Positions 7,855 through 17,190 are shown, numbered from the stretch's first letter. The stretch: DNA of 64,000 bases from Clostridia bacterium (GCA_017501345.1 JAFVXC010000023.1:41962-105961); one strand, 5' to 3'. Numbers and translations are program-made. The notes: generated by a model not told the origin, from the letters alone.

Positions 7855-8513
7855 TGGATTTTTGGTCAGTTACCCTGAAGCTGCTTGAGGGATTTGGCAC
7901 CTCTTGCTTGCTCTTTCTCTTGACGCTCCTCTTTTCTCTCCCCCTCGGTCTTGTGATCTCCTTCGGCTCGATGTCGAAGTGGAAGCCCCTCTCTTGGCTG
8001 TGCAGGACCGTTGTCTGGATCATTCGCGGAACACCCTTGATGCTTCAGCTCTTCGTCGTGTTCTACGTTCCCGGAATGCTTTTTAACGTTCAACTTTTCG
8101 GAGGTGAAAACGGACGCTTCACGGCTGCCCTCGTTGCATTCGTGATCAACTACGCCTGCTACTTTTCCGAGATCTACCGCGGTGGCATCGAAAGCATCCC
8201 GCGCGGACAGTATGAGGCGGCGCAGGTACTCGGTATGACGGCGAAGGAGACCTTCTTCACGGTCATTCTGATGCAGGTCGTCAAGCGTATCCTCGCACCG
8301 ATCAGCAACGAGGTCATCACACTCGTAAAGGACACCTCCCTCGCCCGCGTGATCGCGGTTGCGGAGATCTTCTACATCAACGAAATGGATTTTCTGCCGA
8401 AGGGTGCTGTTTGGCCGCTCTTCTACATCGGCGTATTCTTCTTACTCTTCGTCGGCGTTCTCACCGTCTTCTTCCGCTTCTGCGAAAAGAAGCTCTCCTA
8501 CTATAAGGTGTGA
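7854..8513 (+). CDS. Amino acid ABC transporter, permease (HisM/GlnP type)
   Basis: A 219-residue inner-membrane permease of the polar amino acid uptake family with about five hydrophobic helices. The N-terminal FGTSCLLFLLTLLFSLPLGL helix is typical, and the EAA loop facing the ATPase is visible as QYEAAQVLGMTAKETF around residues 120-140. It is translationally coupled to the binding protein (start overlaps the stop by one base). One permease presumably forms a homodimer, since no second permease is present. Confidence 0.93.
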   Translation: MDFWSVTLKLLEGFGTSCLLFLLTLLFSLPLGLVISFGSMSKWKPLSWLCRTVVWIIRGTPLMLQLFVVFYVPGMLFNVQLFGGENGRFTAALVAFVINYACYFSEIYRGGIESIPRGQYEAAQVLGMTAKETFFTVILMQVVKRILAPISNEVITLVKDTSLARVIAVAEIFYINEMDFLPKGAVWPLFYIGVFFLLFVGVLTVFFRFCEKKLSYYKV

Positions 8514-8521
8514 GGTGCGAT

Positions 8522-9340
8522 ATGGCTTTTCTTGAAATCAAAAATCTGAAAAAAAGCTTTGGAAGCACCGCTGTACTTCACGGCATCGACTTCTCGATGG
8601 AGGAGGGCGAGGTCGTCGCAGTGCTCGGCTCGTCGGGCGGCGGAAAGACCACCTTCCTGCGTTGTCTCAATTTTCTCGAAATGGCGAACGAGGGCACGAT
8701 CGAGATCGAGGGCGGCTTCTCCTTCGATGCCGCAAGGACCTATACTCCCGCAGAGATCCGCGCGATGCGGTTGAAGCTCGGGCTTGTCTTTCAGTCCTTC
8801 AACCTTTTCCCGCAGTACTCGGCGCTTGAAAACGTATATCTCCCCCTTCAGCTTCGTACGAAGGAAAGGATCCGTGAAACGGTTCCCTTCGGAAGGAAGC
8901 GCCGCGAGGCGGTCTCGGAGGCACTTGCGGAAAACAAGGCACGCGCCGAAGCCCTCCTCCGAGGCGTCGGGCTCGGAGATAAGATGGGCAACTACCCCTG
9001 GCAGCTTTCGGGCGGTCAGCAGCAACGCGTTGCGATCGCACGAGCGCTCGCGCAGGAGCCCGCGATCCTCTGCTTTGACGAGCCGACGAGCGCACTTGAC
9101 CCCGAGCTGACGGGCGAGGTGCTCCGCGTCATTCGTGAGCTGAAGGATCAGGGACGGACGATGCTCGTGGTCACACACGAGATGGATTTTGCGAAGAACG
9201 TCGCCGACCGCATTATCTTTTTCGCGGACGGTCTGATCGAGGAGGACGCCTCCCCCGAGGAGTTCTTCTCAAATCCGAAATCCCCGAAGGCACAGGCATT
9301 CCTGAGTCACGCAAGGAGCAGTGACGGAACGGAATCGTAG
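8522..9340 (+). CDS. Amino acid ABC transporter, ATPase (GlnQ/HisP type)
   Basis: A 272-residue ATPase with Walker A GSSGGGKT (36-43), Q-loop VFQSFNLFPQ, signature LSGGQQQRVAIARAL (from 162), Walker B ILCFDEPTSALD and H-loop VVTHEMDFA. It carries an insertion of roughly 25 residues (LRTKERIRETVPFGRKRRE) before the signature, longer than in standard GlnQ. The ATG at 8522 is preferred over an upstream in-frame GTG at 8510 because GAGGTG lies 5 bases before it. It ends the operon ahead of a strong terminator. Confidence 0.93.
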   Translation: MAFLEIKNLKKSFGSTAVLHGIDFSMEEGEVVAVLGSSGGGKTTFLRCLNFLEMANEGTIEIEGGFSFDAARTYTPAEIRAMRLKLGLVFQSFNLFPQYSALENVYLPLQLRTKERIRETVPFGRKRREAVSEALAENKARAEALLRGVGLGDKMGNYPWQLSGGQQQRVAIARALAQEPAILCFDEPTSALDPELTGEVLRVIRELKDQGRTMLVVTHEMDFAKNVADRIIFFADGLIEEDASPEEFFSNPKSPKAQAFLSHARSSDGTES

Positions 9341-9350
9341 CCTACAAAAA

Positions 9351-9382
9351 AAATGGCTGAGTCGTTTGACTCAGCCATTTTT
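9351..9382. terminator. Bidirectional terminator between transporter operon and pepD
   Basis: Long perfect hairpin AATGGCTGAGTC / GACTCAGCCATT with loop GTTT, flanked by A-run and T-run on opposite sides. It can serve both convergent transcripts. Confidence 0.9.
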
Positions 9383-9399
9383 TACGCACCGATACGTAT

Positions 9400-10851
9400 T
9401 CACGCAAGAAGTGCAACAAGCCTCCTCCAGAATCTCTCGGTCGACGCGAGGTCAAGTGCCTCCTCGGGTGAATGGATATCCGAAAGGTTCGGGCCGAAGG
9501 AGATCGCATCGAGCCCCGGGAGACGAGATGCGATCACGCCGCATTCGAGTCCTGCGTGGATCACGCGCACGGTTGCGGGCATTCCGAGCTCTTTTGAGAC
9601 CTGCAAATACTTTTCACGGATTGGAGAATCGGGACTGTATGCCCATCCGGGATATCTGCCGTGGTGGTGGATCTCTGCTCCGATGAGACGCGCAAGCGCA
9701 TCAAGCTCTGCGATCGAGGCGTCAAGCTGGGATTCGATCGACGAGCGGCTCGAAAAGACCACGCGGACCGTGCCGTCCTTCGTTTCGATCACGCCGAGAC
9801 TGCGCGACCACTCGACAAATCCTGCAGCGCCGTAGCTCATTTTCAGTACGCCGTTCCGCACCGAGGCGAGGAGGGTGATCAGTCTTTCCGACGACAGACG
9901 ATCCGCCATCTGCGCGGGAAGCGCGTTTCGCTTCACCCGCGTGACCGCACCGACGAAGCCCGCGTCATCCTTGGACAGCTCCTTTGCAATCGCGTCGATC
10001 TCCTCTTTTATAAGGGCGACGGTATCCTCCGCGTCTGCCTTCGGGCAAACGACGACCGCCGTGCATTCACGCGGAATGGCGTTGTCCTTCGAGCCACCCG
10101 AGATCGACGAGATACGAAGGTCGGTCACGGCACGGCACTTCAGGAGGATACGCCCCATCAGCTTGTTGGCGTTCTCCCTGCCCTTGTTGATGTCCTCGCC
10201 GCTGTGGCCTCCCTTGAGTCCCTTCAAGGTGATCTCGATCGCGGTACCCGCGCGTCTCTGCCATTTGGGTGTGACCTGAATATCGCTTCTCACGCCGCCT
10301 GCACAGCCGACGATCACGGCATCCTCCTCCTCGCTGTCCATATTGAGGAGAATGCGGGACTGTATGCGCGAGTAATCAAATCCGTTCGCACCGTCGAGCC
10401 CAACCTCCTCGGAGACCGTAAAGAGACATTCGAGCGGCGGATGGCTCGGGATCATTCCATCTGCCGCTGCCATCATCGCGGCAACCGCAACGCCGTCGTC
10501 CCCGCCAAGGGTCGTTCCCTCTGCACGAAGCCATCCCTTTTCGTCTACGTAAAGCTTCAAAGGATCGGTCAGAAAATCGTGGTCGGTGTCTCCGTTCTTT
10601 TCACAAACCATATCGGTATGTCCCTGCAAAAGGATCGACGACTCGTTTTCGCGTCCCGCAGTCGCGGGAATACGGTAGAGCACGTTATAAAGCTCGTCAC
10701 GGTAGCACTCAATCCCACGCGCCTTTGCAAACGCCACGAGATAATCGGAGATCGACTTTTCGTTCCCGCTTCCGTGCGGGATCTGACAGATATCCTCAAA
10801 AAACTCAAAAAGCCTTGCGGGCTCATAGCCCGATACAACGTACTTCTTCAT
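9400..10851 (-). CDS. pepD: Aminoacyl-histidine dipeptidase (PepD, peptidase family M20)
   Basis: A cytosolic metallodipeptidase of 483 residues that hydrolyses dipeptides such as Xaa-His. Metal and catalytic motifs are present: GHTDM (about 78-82), TTLGGDDGVA (114-123) and the general-base pair TVSEEVGLDG (146-155), plus KGGHSGEDINKGR in the lid region. The two ATGs at 10854 and 10851 are adjacent; the second sits 6 bases from AGGAG and is preferred. It is 37 bases downstream of the mreB paralogue and may share its transcript. Confidence 0.9.
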   Translation of the reverse strand: MKKYVVSGYEPARLFEFFEDICQIPHGSGNEKSISDYLVAFAKARGIECYRDELYNVLYRIPATAGRENESSILLQGHTDMVCEKNGDTDHDFLTDPLKLYVDEKGWLRAEGTTLGGDDGVAVAAMMAAADGMIPSHPPLECLFTVSEEVGLDGANGFDYSRIQSRILLNMDSEEEDAVIVGCAGGVRSDIQVTPKWQRRAGTAIEITLKGLKGGHSGEDINKGRENANKLMGRILLKCRAVTDLRISSISGGSKDNAIPRECTAVVVCPKADAEDTVALIKEEIDAIAKELSKDDAGFVGAVTRVKRNALPAQMADRLSSERLITLLASVRNGVLKMSYGAAGFVEWSRSLGVIETKDGTVRVVFSSRSSIESQLDASIAELDALARLIGAEIHHHGRYPGWAYSPDSPIREKYLQVSKELGMPATVRVIHAGLECGVIASRLPGLDAISFGPNLSDIHSPEEALDLASTERFWRRLVALLA

Positions 10852-10888
10852 CATTTTCTCCTACTCAGACTATATACGATATTACCGC

Positions 10889-11911
10889 TCAGTGCTGCGG
10901 CTTGGATCTTCTCAAACCCGATGGGGTCTCGGGGAGATCGCCGATCTCCTGTGCGCGTCCCGTTCCGATGGCAACGCACGAGATCGGATCCTTTGCGAGG
11001 CGGGTCTTGATTCCCGTTACGTCCTCGATCAGACGGTCAAAGCCGTACAGCATACTGCCACCGCCCGTCAGGGTAATGCCGTTCCGAAGAACGTCCTCTA
11101 CAAGCCCTGCGGGAACGCGCTCGACCACCGTACAGATCGTGTCGATGATCGCCGTGATCGGCTCCATAAGCGCCTCGAGAATTTCGCGGGAATTCACCTT
11201 CACACTCTTCGGGACACCCTGCACGAGACATCGCCCGTGTACCTCGATCTCCTTCGTATTCTTGTGCTCGTAGACCGCTCCAACGCGCAATTTCACCGCC
11301 TCGGCGGTCTGATCGCCGATCAACACGTTATGCTTTCTGCGCACGTACTGCACGATCGCCTCATCGAATTTATCCCCCGCAATACGGATCGACTGCGAAA
11401 CGACGACGCCCCTGACCGAAACGACCGCCACGTCGGTCGTCCCGCCGCCGATGTCAACGATCATATGACCGTTCGGGGACGTGACGTCGATCCCCGCGCC
11501 GATCGCGGCGGCGAGAGGCTCTTCGAGAAAATGCACACGGTTTGCGCCCGCCTCCTTTGCCGCCTCACGAAGAAGGTGAAGCTCGGAGTCAAGGATGCCC
11601 GACGGCACACAGATCGTCACCCCGGGCTGAAAGAGCATATTCCCACACGCCTTGTGCAGAAAATACTCTATCATCCGAAGCGTCATATCATAACGGCTGA
11701 TTACGCCGTTCTTGAGCGGCCGTAGCACTTGGATATTTTCGGGCGTTCTTCCCCGCATATTATGTGCCTCGAGGCCGAATGCGATGATCTTGTCGGTCGC
11801 CGTGTCGTAAGCGACGATCGAGGGCTCGTTCACAACGATCCCCTTGTCCTCTACGTACACGAGGATCGACGAGGTCCCGAGATCAAGTCCGATTTCTTTA
11901 GAAAAAAACAC
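10889..11911 (-). CDS. MreB-family actin homologue, separate from the mreBCD cluster
   Basis: A 340-residue bacterial actin. The nucleotide-binding motifs are IGLDLGTSSILVYVEDKGIV (phosphate 1), VDIGGGTTDVAVVS (phosphate 2) and the C-terminal LTGGGSMLYGFDRLI (adenosine motif). Members polymerise under the membrane and position wall synthesis. A second mreB lies at 55085-56179 with mreC and mreD; this copy is an Mbl/MreBH-like paralogue sharing a transcript with DUF6472 and pepD. Which paralogue subtype it is cannot be settled by eye. Confidence 0.9.
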   Translation of the reverse strand: MFFSKEIGLDLGTSSILVYVEDKGIVVNEPSIVAYDTATDKIIAFGLEAHNMRGRTPENIQVLRPLKNGVISRYDMTLRMIEYFLHKACGNMLFQPGVTICVPSGILDSELHLLREAAKEAGANRVHFLEEPLAAAIGAGIDVTSPNGHMIVDIGGGTTDVAVVSVRGVVVSQSIRIAGDKFDEAIVQYVRRKHNVLIGDQTAEAVKLRVGAVYEHKNTKEIEVHGRCLVQGVPKSVKVNSREILEALMEPITAIIDTICTVVERVPAGLVEDVLRNGITLTGGGSMLYGFDRLIEDVTGIKTRLAKDPISCVAIGTGRAQEIGDLPETPSGLRRSKPQH

Positions 11912-11951
11912 GCGATTCTCCTTACTTCCTGAATTTTATGTTGTCGCGCCG

Positions 11952-12167
11952 TCAGATCTGCTTCTGCACGCTCTTATATTCGTCGTAATAGCGGTAATAC
12001 GGGCAATAATTCGTATTTCCCGACAGGAAATTTACCATTTCGTCCTCGTCGAGCTTCATAATGCAGACGTTTTCGCCGTATTCCTCATCATAATCGTAAA
12101 ATTCGCAGGTGTCGCAGTTCGACTCTCTGCGCTTTTTTTCAACACTCTTTTTCATTGGCATATTCAT
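11952..12167 (-). CDS. Small four-cysteine protein, DUF6472-like
   Basis: A 71-residue protein with pattern CDTCEFYDYDEEYGENVC, LDEDEMVNFLSG, then CPYYRYYDEYKSVQKQI. Four cysteines in the arrangement CxxC..C..C suggest a bound metal. This is the layout I know from DUF6472 proteins of Clostridia; function unknown. Its start overlaps the end of the upstream RNase M5-like gene by four bases (ATGA), so the two are translationally coupled. Confidence 0.75.
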   Translation of the reverse strand: MNMPMKKSVEKKRRESNCDTCEFYDYDEEYGENVCIMKLDEDEMVNFLSGNTNYCPYYRYYDEYKSVQKQI

Positions 12168-12787
12168 TCGGCATCCGCCTCACTTTCAAGGTTCGCGTCA
12201 TCGACCGCATTTTTGTATTCATCGTAGGTATACAGCACGTTCAGCGCCGCAAGCAAAGCATTCGGCGTCATTCCCGCGGGAAGCCCGATGCACCGCGCAA
12301 AGCAGTCTCGCCGTTCCGAGCTGTTCTCTCTGCCCGTAAAGCCGTCCGAATAAAGGTCGGTCTTTGTGATCCTCGCAGCATCATCTGCGGGGCGCATTTC
12401 CGAACCCGTGCCATACGGCAGAAAGAGCTCCCGAAGAAGCGTTCTCTCCATCCCCTCGACCCCGAGCAGACCCTCCTTCGAAAATTCGGTCTTCCGCTTT
12501 TCCTTTCCGGGGATCTGTGGCACGTACAAAGGGATCAGCCTGTCCTTCGGAATGAGGGACGATACGTGAGAGCGAATCACCTTCCCCGCCCCGTCGCTGT
12601 CGGTCAGGACAATAATCTTCGTCTTCTCCGCAAGTACACGGAGGAGCGTTTTCTTTTCTTCCTTTTTGAAGATCCCAAAACCGTCGGTCGTATATACGTC
12701 CGCCTCGATCACAGAAAGCAGCCTGAGTCGGTCGTATTTCCCCTCAACAAGCACGGGGTATGGGATTTTTATGCGCTCTTCTGTCAT
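12164..12787 (-). CDS. rnmV: RNase M5-like Toprim protein (DUF4093)
   Basis: A 207-residue protein with an N-terminal Toprim domain: VLVEGKYDRLRLLSVIEADV (catalytic Glu), then IIVLTDSDGAGKVIRS (DxD motif), and ending in a DUF4093-like C-terminus. RNase M5 matures 5S rRNA in Bacillota, so that is the expected role; this is inferred from family, as ribosomal RNA genes are not in view. GGAG precedes the ATG. It overlaps DUF6472. Confidence 0.8.
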   Translation of the reverse strand: MTEERIKIPYPVLVEGKYDRLRLLSVIEADVYTTDGFGIFKKEEKKTLLRVLAEKTKIIVLTDSDGAGKVIRSHVSSLIPKDRLIPLYVPQIPGKEKRKTEFSKEGLLGVEGMERTLLRELFLPYGTGSEMRPADDAARITKTDLYSDGFTGRENSSERRDCFARCIGLPAGMTPNALLAALNVLYTYDEYKNAVDDANLESEADAE

Positions 12788-12789
12788 AT

Positions 12790-12953
12790 AACTCCTTGGT
12801 TTATGGGGCTCTGCCCCAAACCTCGCTCAAAAAACTTTAAGAAAAAATCTGTTTTTGATTTCCCCATCCTTTTCGAAAAAAGTTTTTGAAAGTCTTGAAA
12901 ACTTTTTTCAAAAAGTTTTCAAGTGGGGTGCAGGGGTAACACCCCTGCTTCAT
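12790..12953 (-). repeat. Dispersed intergenic hairpin repeat, copy A (long)
   Basis: In minus orientation: GC-rich hairpin GCAGGGGTGTTACCCCTGC, then CTTGAAAACTT..AAGTTTTCAAG, then a T-rich tail. A second GC hairpin TGGGGC/GCCCCA lies at the other end (about 12802-12816). Related copies lie near 15.2, 17.1, 34.3 and 51.3 kb. It may act as a terminator for uppP. Confidence 0.6.
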
Positions 12954-13832
12954 TCATCGCCTGCAACCGATCAGCACTGCCGCGCCGAGCAGAATGCGAT
13001 AGACGCCGAAGGGTGCAAAGGAATGCTTTTTCACGAAATCCACGAGGAAATCAAGCACGAAGCAAGAAACGAGAAAGGCAACCGCCGCACCGACGAAAAG
13101 CACGGCATATGCCTCAAACGGAACCTCAACACCGTTCTCGGAAATGAAGGAAACGAACCCGACAGACTTCAGCAACGATGCTCCCGCCATCGTTGGGATC
13201 GCAAGCAGGAAGGAATATTCCGCCGCCACGGAGCGCGAGAGTCCGAGCAGCATTCCTCCGAGGATCGTCGCCCCCGATCTTGACGTCCCGGGGATGATCG
13301 AAAGTGCCTGAAAGCATCCGATGAAAAACGCCTTACCCGCGCTGACACCGTGGATCTCGGTAACGGGATCGCCCACGCGCGGCAGATACCGCTCGGGGAC
13401 CAAAAAGAAAACACCGTACAGGATCAGCATCACGGCAACCGTCGTGCCGTTATAGAGCCAAGCGTCGATATCCTTACCCGTGAAATGCTCGACGATACGA
13501 TCGCCGATCAGCCCAAGCAGTGCCGCAGGGATGCCCGAAAGCACAAGCTTTCCGTAAAGACTGATCGTATAGCGGCGCTCCTCCTCGGTTTTCCCCTGCG
13601 AAAAGGGGCTGATACGGTCAAAGCATTTCAAAGCGACAGCCGCGACCGCGCCAAGCTGGATCACAACCTGAAAGAGCTCGGAAAATGCCGCCGCAAACGC
13701 GGGAGAGATCTCCCCACCGACGTTCAGCCGCAAAAAGCGGTCAAGCAGTATGATGTGCCCCGTCGAGCTGACAGGAAGCCATTCGGTCACCCCCTCGAGG
13801 ATGCCGAAAAGAAGCGCCTTGAGAAATTCCAC
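12954..13832 (-). CDS. uppP: Undecaprenyl-diphosphate phosphatase
   Basis: An integral membrane enzyme that dephosphorylates undecaprenyl pyrophosphate after peptidoglycan subunit transfer, recycling the lipid carrier; it also confers bacitracin tolerance. The 292-residue length and the two signature motifs EGVTEWLPVSSTGH (about 13-26) and PGTSRSGATI are diagnostic. Several hydrophobic helices are visible. The start is a GTG at 13832, supported by GGAGG 8 bases upstream. It lies 42 bases after trhP. Confidence 0.96.
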   Translation of the reverse strand: MEFLKALLFGILEGVTEWLPVSSTGHIILLDRFLRLNVGGEISPAFAAAFSELFQVVIQLGAVAAVALKCFDRISPFSQGKTEEERRYTISLYGKLVLSGIPAALLGLIGDRIVEHFTGKDIDAWLYNGTTVAVMLILYGVFFLVPERYLPRVGDPVTEIHGVSAGKAFFIGCFQALSIIPGTSRSGATILGGMLLGLSRSVAAEYSFLLAIPTMAGASLLKSVGFVSFISENGVEVPFEAYAVLFVGAAVAFLVSCFVLDFLVDFVKKHSFAPFGVYRILLGAAVLIGCRR

Positions 13833-13874
13833 GCGCTATTCCTCCGTGATCTGCGCACGGAGATCCGCAAGACG

Positions 13875-15149
13875 TCAGACGTCTCCTCCCGCGCGCATAA
13901 TGTCTCCCGGAGAAACCTCAAAGGGTACTCTCAGATAGAATTCCATCGAAGGGTGAGGAGCCGCCGGGATCGCCTCCCCCTCTATTGTATAAAGCTCGGA
14001 GACCGTAAATGCACGTCCGATCCTCCCGGGAGAAATGATTTCTCCGACAGTCTCCGCCGACACCTTATTGCGTTGCACAAAACGATAGAGCCTTCCATTC
14101 TCGTTTTCGGACACGAGAGGTGCAGGAATATCCTCCTCGTTCGTTTCAAGCGCAGTCGCAAGATACGCCTTCTCTCGAATGTACCCCATCTCGGTACAGA
14201 GCTGCGCGTTTTTCATCGGATCGTCAAGATAATATCCCGTACCGTAATCGCGGTGGGAGACACTGCAAAGCTCCGCGTACCACGCGGGGTCGAGCGTATA
14301 GCCCTGCGGATCCCGCTCATACGCATCCATTGCCATACGGTAGGCGTTTGTGACGACGGCGGTATAATACGCGCTCTTCATTCGTCCCTCGATCTTGAAG
14401 GAGTCGATTCCCGACTGCATAAGGCGCGGGATCTCGGTAATCATACACATATCCTTCGAGGAAAGCACAAACGTTCCCTGCTCGGCATCCTCATAGATCG
14501 GGAGTACCTCGTCGGGGCGCTTCTCCTCGACGATCTTGTAATTCCAGCGGCAGGGCTGGGTGCAGGCACCGCGATTTGCGTCGCGCCCCGTCAGGTGATG
14601 CGACAGGAGACAGCGACCGCTGAACGCAACGCACATCGAGCCGTGAATAAACGCCTCAAGCTCGACCGATGGATCAAGCGCTTCACGGATCGCGCGAATC
14701 TCGTCGAACGCAAGCTCTCTCGCAAGCACGAGACGCTTTGCGCCAAGCTCGGCGTACGCCTGTGCGGCAGCGGGCGAAATGATCGACGCCTGCGTAGATA
14801 CGTGGATCTCGACCGACGGCCACACGCGCTGTGCGAGCCGCATCACGCCGAGGTCTGCAACGATCAGCGCATCGGGACGATGATACGCATCCCACGATGC
14901 AAGCTCACGGAAGAATTCCTCAAGCGCAGGATATTCCCCACCGCGCGGAAGCGTATTCGTCGTGAGGTAGAGCCGCTTGCCGCGGTCGTGCGTATAAGCA
15001 CACGCTGCGTAGAGCTCCTCTGTCGTGAAATTGTCTGCCGCCGCCCGCATACCGAAACGGTTCCATCCAAGATATACAGCATCCGCGCGATAAAGCAGCG
15101 CCGCCTTCAGTTTTTCAAAATTGCCCGCAGGCGCAAGAAGCTCCGGCAT
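13875..15149 (-). CDS. trhP: U32 family protein, tRNA uridine hydroxylation type (TrhP)
   Basis: A 424-residue member of peptidase family U32. It starts MPELLAPAGNFEKLKAAL, has the family signature EAFIHGSMCVAFSGRCLLS, and shows the cysteine set C..C..RGACTQPCRW. Proteins of this branch (YegQ/TrhP) use prephenate to hydroxylate uridine-34 of certain tRNAs and carry an iron-sulfur cluster; older annotation calls them collagenase-like proteases. GGAG lies 6 bases before the ATG. Its neighbours aspS and thiI also concern tRNA, which supports the RNA-modification reading. Confidence 0.85.
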   Translation of the reverse strand: MPELLAPAGNFEKLKAALLYRADAVYLGWNRFGMRAAADNFTTEELYAACAYTHDRGKRLYLTTNTLPRGGEYPALEEFFRELASWDAYHRPDALIVADLGVMRLAQRVWPSVEIHVSTQASIISPAAAQAYAELGAKRLVLARELAFDEIRAIREALDPSVELEAFIHGSMCVAFSGRCLLSHHLTGRDANRGACTQPCRWNYKIVEEKRPDEVLPIYEDAEQGTFVLSSKDMCMITEIPRLMQSGIDSFKIEGRMKSAYYTAVVTNAYRMAMDAYERDPQGYTLDPAWYAELCSVSHRDYGTGYYLDDPMKNAQLCTEMGYIREKAYLATALETNEEDIPAPLVSENENGRLYRFVQRNKVSAETVGEIISPGRIGRAFTVSELYTIEGEAIPAAPHPSMEFYLRVPFEVSPGDIMRAGGDV

Positions 15150-15164
15150 TGTTTTCTCCTTGTC

Positions 15165-15262
15165 TATATTTTTCGCGGGGAGGGAAACTTTTTGAAAAAA
15201 GTTTTCCCTCCCCGCACCCCACCCTTCAAAAATTTTTCGGGAAAGGGGCTTTTATCATATCG
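15165..15262 (-). repeat. Dispersed intergenic hairpin repeat, copy B
   Basis: Contains GGGAGGGAAACTT / AAGTTTTCCCTCCC (plus strand), followed by a GC-rich run and CTTCAAAAATTTTTC. It shares the AAACTTTTT-GAAAAAAGTTT core with copies A and C. It lies between aspS and trhP. Confidence 0.6.
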
Positions 15263-15278
15263 TTTTCGGGAAAGGTCG

Positions 15279-17075
15279 TTATTCCGCTTCCGCTTCGGTG
15301 ATCGCGATATGGAGCACCTCAAGATCCTTCGGGTCTGCTTCACCGGGGCACTTCGACATCAGCTCGGACGCATTCTGCACCTTCGGGAAGGCGATAACGT
15401 CGCGGATGTCGTCGATGCCGAGTGCAAGCATCACGAGACGGTCAAAGCCGAAGGCAAGACCGCCGTGAGGCGGTACGCCATACTTGAACGCCTCAAGTAA
15501 GAAGCCGAACTTCGCCTCTGCCTCCTCAAGGGTCATACCGAGCACCTCGAACATCTTCTTCTGCATCTCCTGGTCGTGAATACGGATCGATCCGCCACCA
15601 AGCTCATAGCCGTTCAGGACGATGTCGTACGCCTTTGCACGGACGCGACCGGGATCCGAGTCGATGTACTCGAGGTCCTCATCCATCGGCGCGGTAAAGG
15701 GATGGTGCATCGCGTAGAATCTGCCGTCCTCCTCGCTGTATTCGAGCAGGGGGAATTCAACGACCCACAGAAACTTATAGTCGTCGGACCTCAGGAGTCC
15801 CATACGTCTCGCGCATTCGCAGCGGAGTGCGCCGAGGGCGTCGAATACGACCTTGTCCTTGTCGGCAACGACGAGAATCAGGTCTCCGTTCTCTGCCTCC
15901 ATTCTTTCAGAGATCGCAGTCACCATCTCGGGCGCGAGCTTCGACGCGAAGGAGGAGGAAACGTCGCCGTTCTCGGCGATCTTGTACCAAGCGAGACCGC
16001 GCGCACGGTAGGTCTTTACAAAGTCGACGAGCTTGTCGATCTCCTTACGGGAGAAGGACGCGCCGCCCTTGACATTGATCGCGCGAACCGAGCCGCCGCT
16101 CTGCAGTGCGTTTGCAAATACAACGAAATCGGTGCCTGCAACGACATCGGAAAGATTACGAAGCTCAAAGCCGAAGCGCGTATCGGGCTTGTCCGAGCCG
16201 TAGCGCTCCATTGCTTCCTTCCACGTCATACGCGGGAAATCACCCTCAAGCTCGATGCCGAGGAACTCCTTCCACATTCTCTTAAGGAAGCCCTCGTGCA
16301 TCCGCATTACGTCATCGGCGGTAACAAAGGACATTTCGGTATCGATCTGGGTAAATTCGGGCTGTCTGTCGGCACGAAGGTCCTCATCGCGGAAGCAGCG
16401 TGCGAGCTGGAAGTAACGGTCGTAGCCCGAAACCATCAGAAGCTGCTTATAGATCTGCGGCGACTGCGGAAGCGCGTAGAACTTACCGGGATGTACACGG
16501 GAGGGCACGAGATAGTCGCGCGCACCCTCGGGCGTGGGCTTTACGAGGATCGGCGTTTCGACGTCAACAAAGCCGTTCTCTGCGTAGTAATCACGCGCGA
16601 TCTTGCCGATCTGCGAGCGCGCCATAATCGTTCTCTGCATATCGGGACGGCGCAGGTCGAGCGAACGGTGCGTGAGACGGAGCTCCTTATTAACGTTCGA
16701 ATTTTCAACGACCTCAAAGGGAGGGGTCTGTGCGGTCGAAAGGATCTTCAGCTCGTCCACGTAGATCTCGATCTTACCGGTGGGAATATTCGTATTGATC
16801 GCTCCCGCACCGCGCGAACGGACGACACCCTTCGCCATCAGGACGAACTCCGCGCGAACCGAGAACGCGTCGCTGAAGATCTTCTTATCAGTGCTGTCGT
16901 CAAATGCGAGCTGTACGATGCCCGAGCGGTCGCGCAGATCAATGAAGATGAGCGCACCGAGGTCTCTCTGCTTCTGCGCCCAGCCCATCACGCATACGCG
17001 CTCTCCGATATTCTTTTCCGACAACTCCGCACAGTAACAGGTGCGCTTGTCGTTTGCAGTCAAAAATTGTGCCAT
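15279..17075 (-). CDS. aspS: Aspartyl-tRNA synthetase
   Basis: A class II synthetase of 598 residues that charges tRNA-Asp (or also tRNA-Asn if non-discriminating). It has an N-terminal OB-fold (GERVCVMGWAQKQRDLGALI), motif 1 region (VDVETPILVKPTPEGARD), motif 2 (FRDEDLRADRQPEFTQID), the bacterial GAD insertion domain, and motif 3 (GLAFGFDRLVMLALG). The C-terminus is complete. No T-box is visible in front of it; the preceding intergenic space carries repeat copy C. Confidence 0.96.
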   Translation of the reverse strand: MAQFLTANDKRTCYCAELSEKNIGERVCVMGWAQKQRDLGALIFIDLRDRSGIVQLAFDDSTDKKIFSDAFSVRAEFVLMAKGVVRSRGAGAINTNIPTGKIEIYVDELKILSTAQTPPFEVVENSNVNKELRLTHRSLDLRRPDMQRTIMARSQIGKIARDYYAENGFVDVETPILVKPTPEGARDYLVPSRVHPGKFYALPQSPQIYKQLLMVSGYDRYFQLARCFRDEDLRADRQPEFTQIDTEMSFVTADDVMRMHEGFLKRMWKEFLGIELEGDFPRMTWKEAMERYGSDKPDTRFGFELRNLSDVVAGTDFVVFANALQSGGSVRAINVKGGASFSRKEIDKLVDFVKTYRARGLAWYKIAENGDVSSSFASKLAPEMVTAISERMEAENGDLILVVADKDKVVFDALGALRCECARRMGLLRSDDYKFLWVVEFPLLEYSEEDGRFYAMHHPFTAPMDEDLEYIDSDPGRVRAKAYDIVLNGYELGGGSIRIHDQEMQKKMFEVLGMTLEEAEAKFGFLLEAFKYGVPPHGGLAFGFDRLVMLALGIDDIRDVIAFPKVQNASELMSKCPGEADPKDLEVLHIAITEAEAE

Positions 17076-17102
17076 TTTATATATCCAAGCCTTTCAAAAT
17101 GA

Positions 17103-17190
17103 TGATAGTCTTTTTAGGAAAAGTTTTTGAAGGTCAAGGAAACTTCTTTCAAAAAGTTTCCATGCGGGGATTGGGGCAGCGCCCCAAATA
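17103..17190 (-). repeat. Dispersed intergenic hairpin repeat, copy C
   Basis: Minus strand: GGGGC-GCT-GCCCC hairpin, then GGAAACTT / AAGTTTCC hairpin, then CTTCAAAAACTTTTCC. Same order of parts as copy A. It lies between the phosphoribosyltransferase and aspS. Confidence 0.65.

Noticed and set aside
13350..15500. 716-codon plus-strand open frame
   Set aside because: It runs antisense across uppP, trhP and aspS, which are all certain genes; the codon bias of these genes leaves the opposite strand free of stops.
15576..17102. 508-codon plus-strand open frame
   Set aside because: Antisense to aspS; same codon-bias effect.
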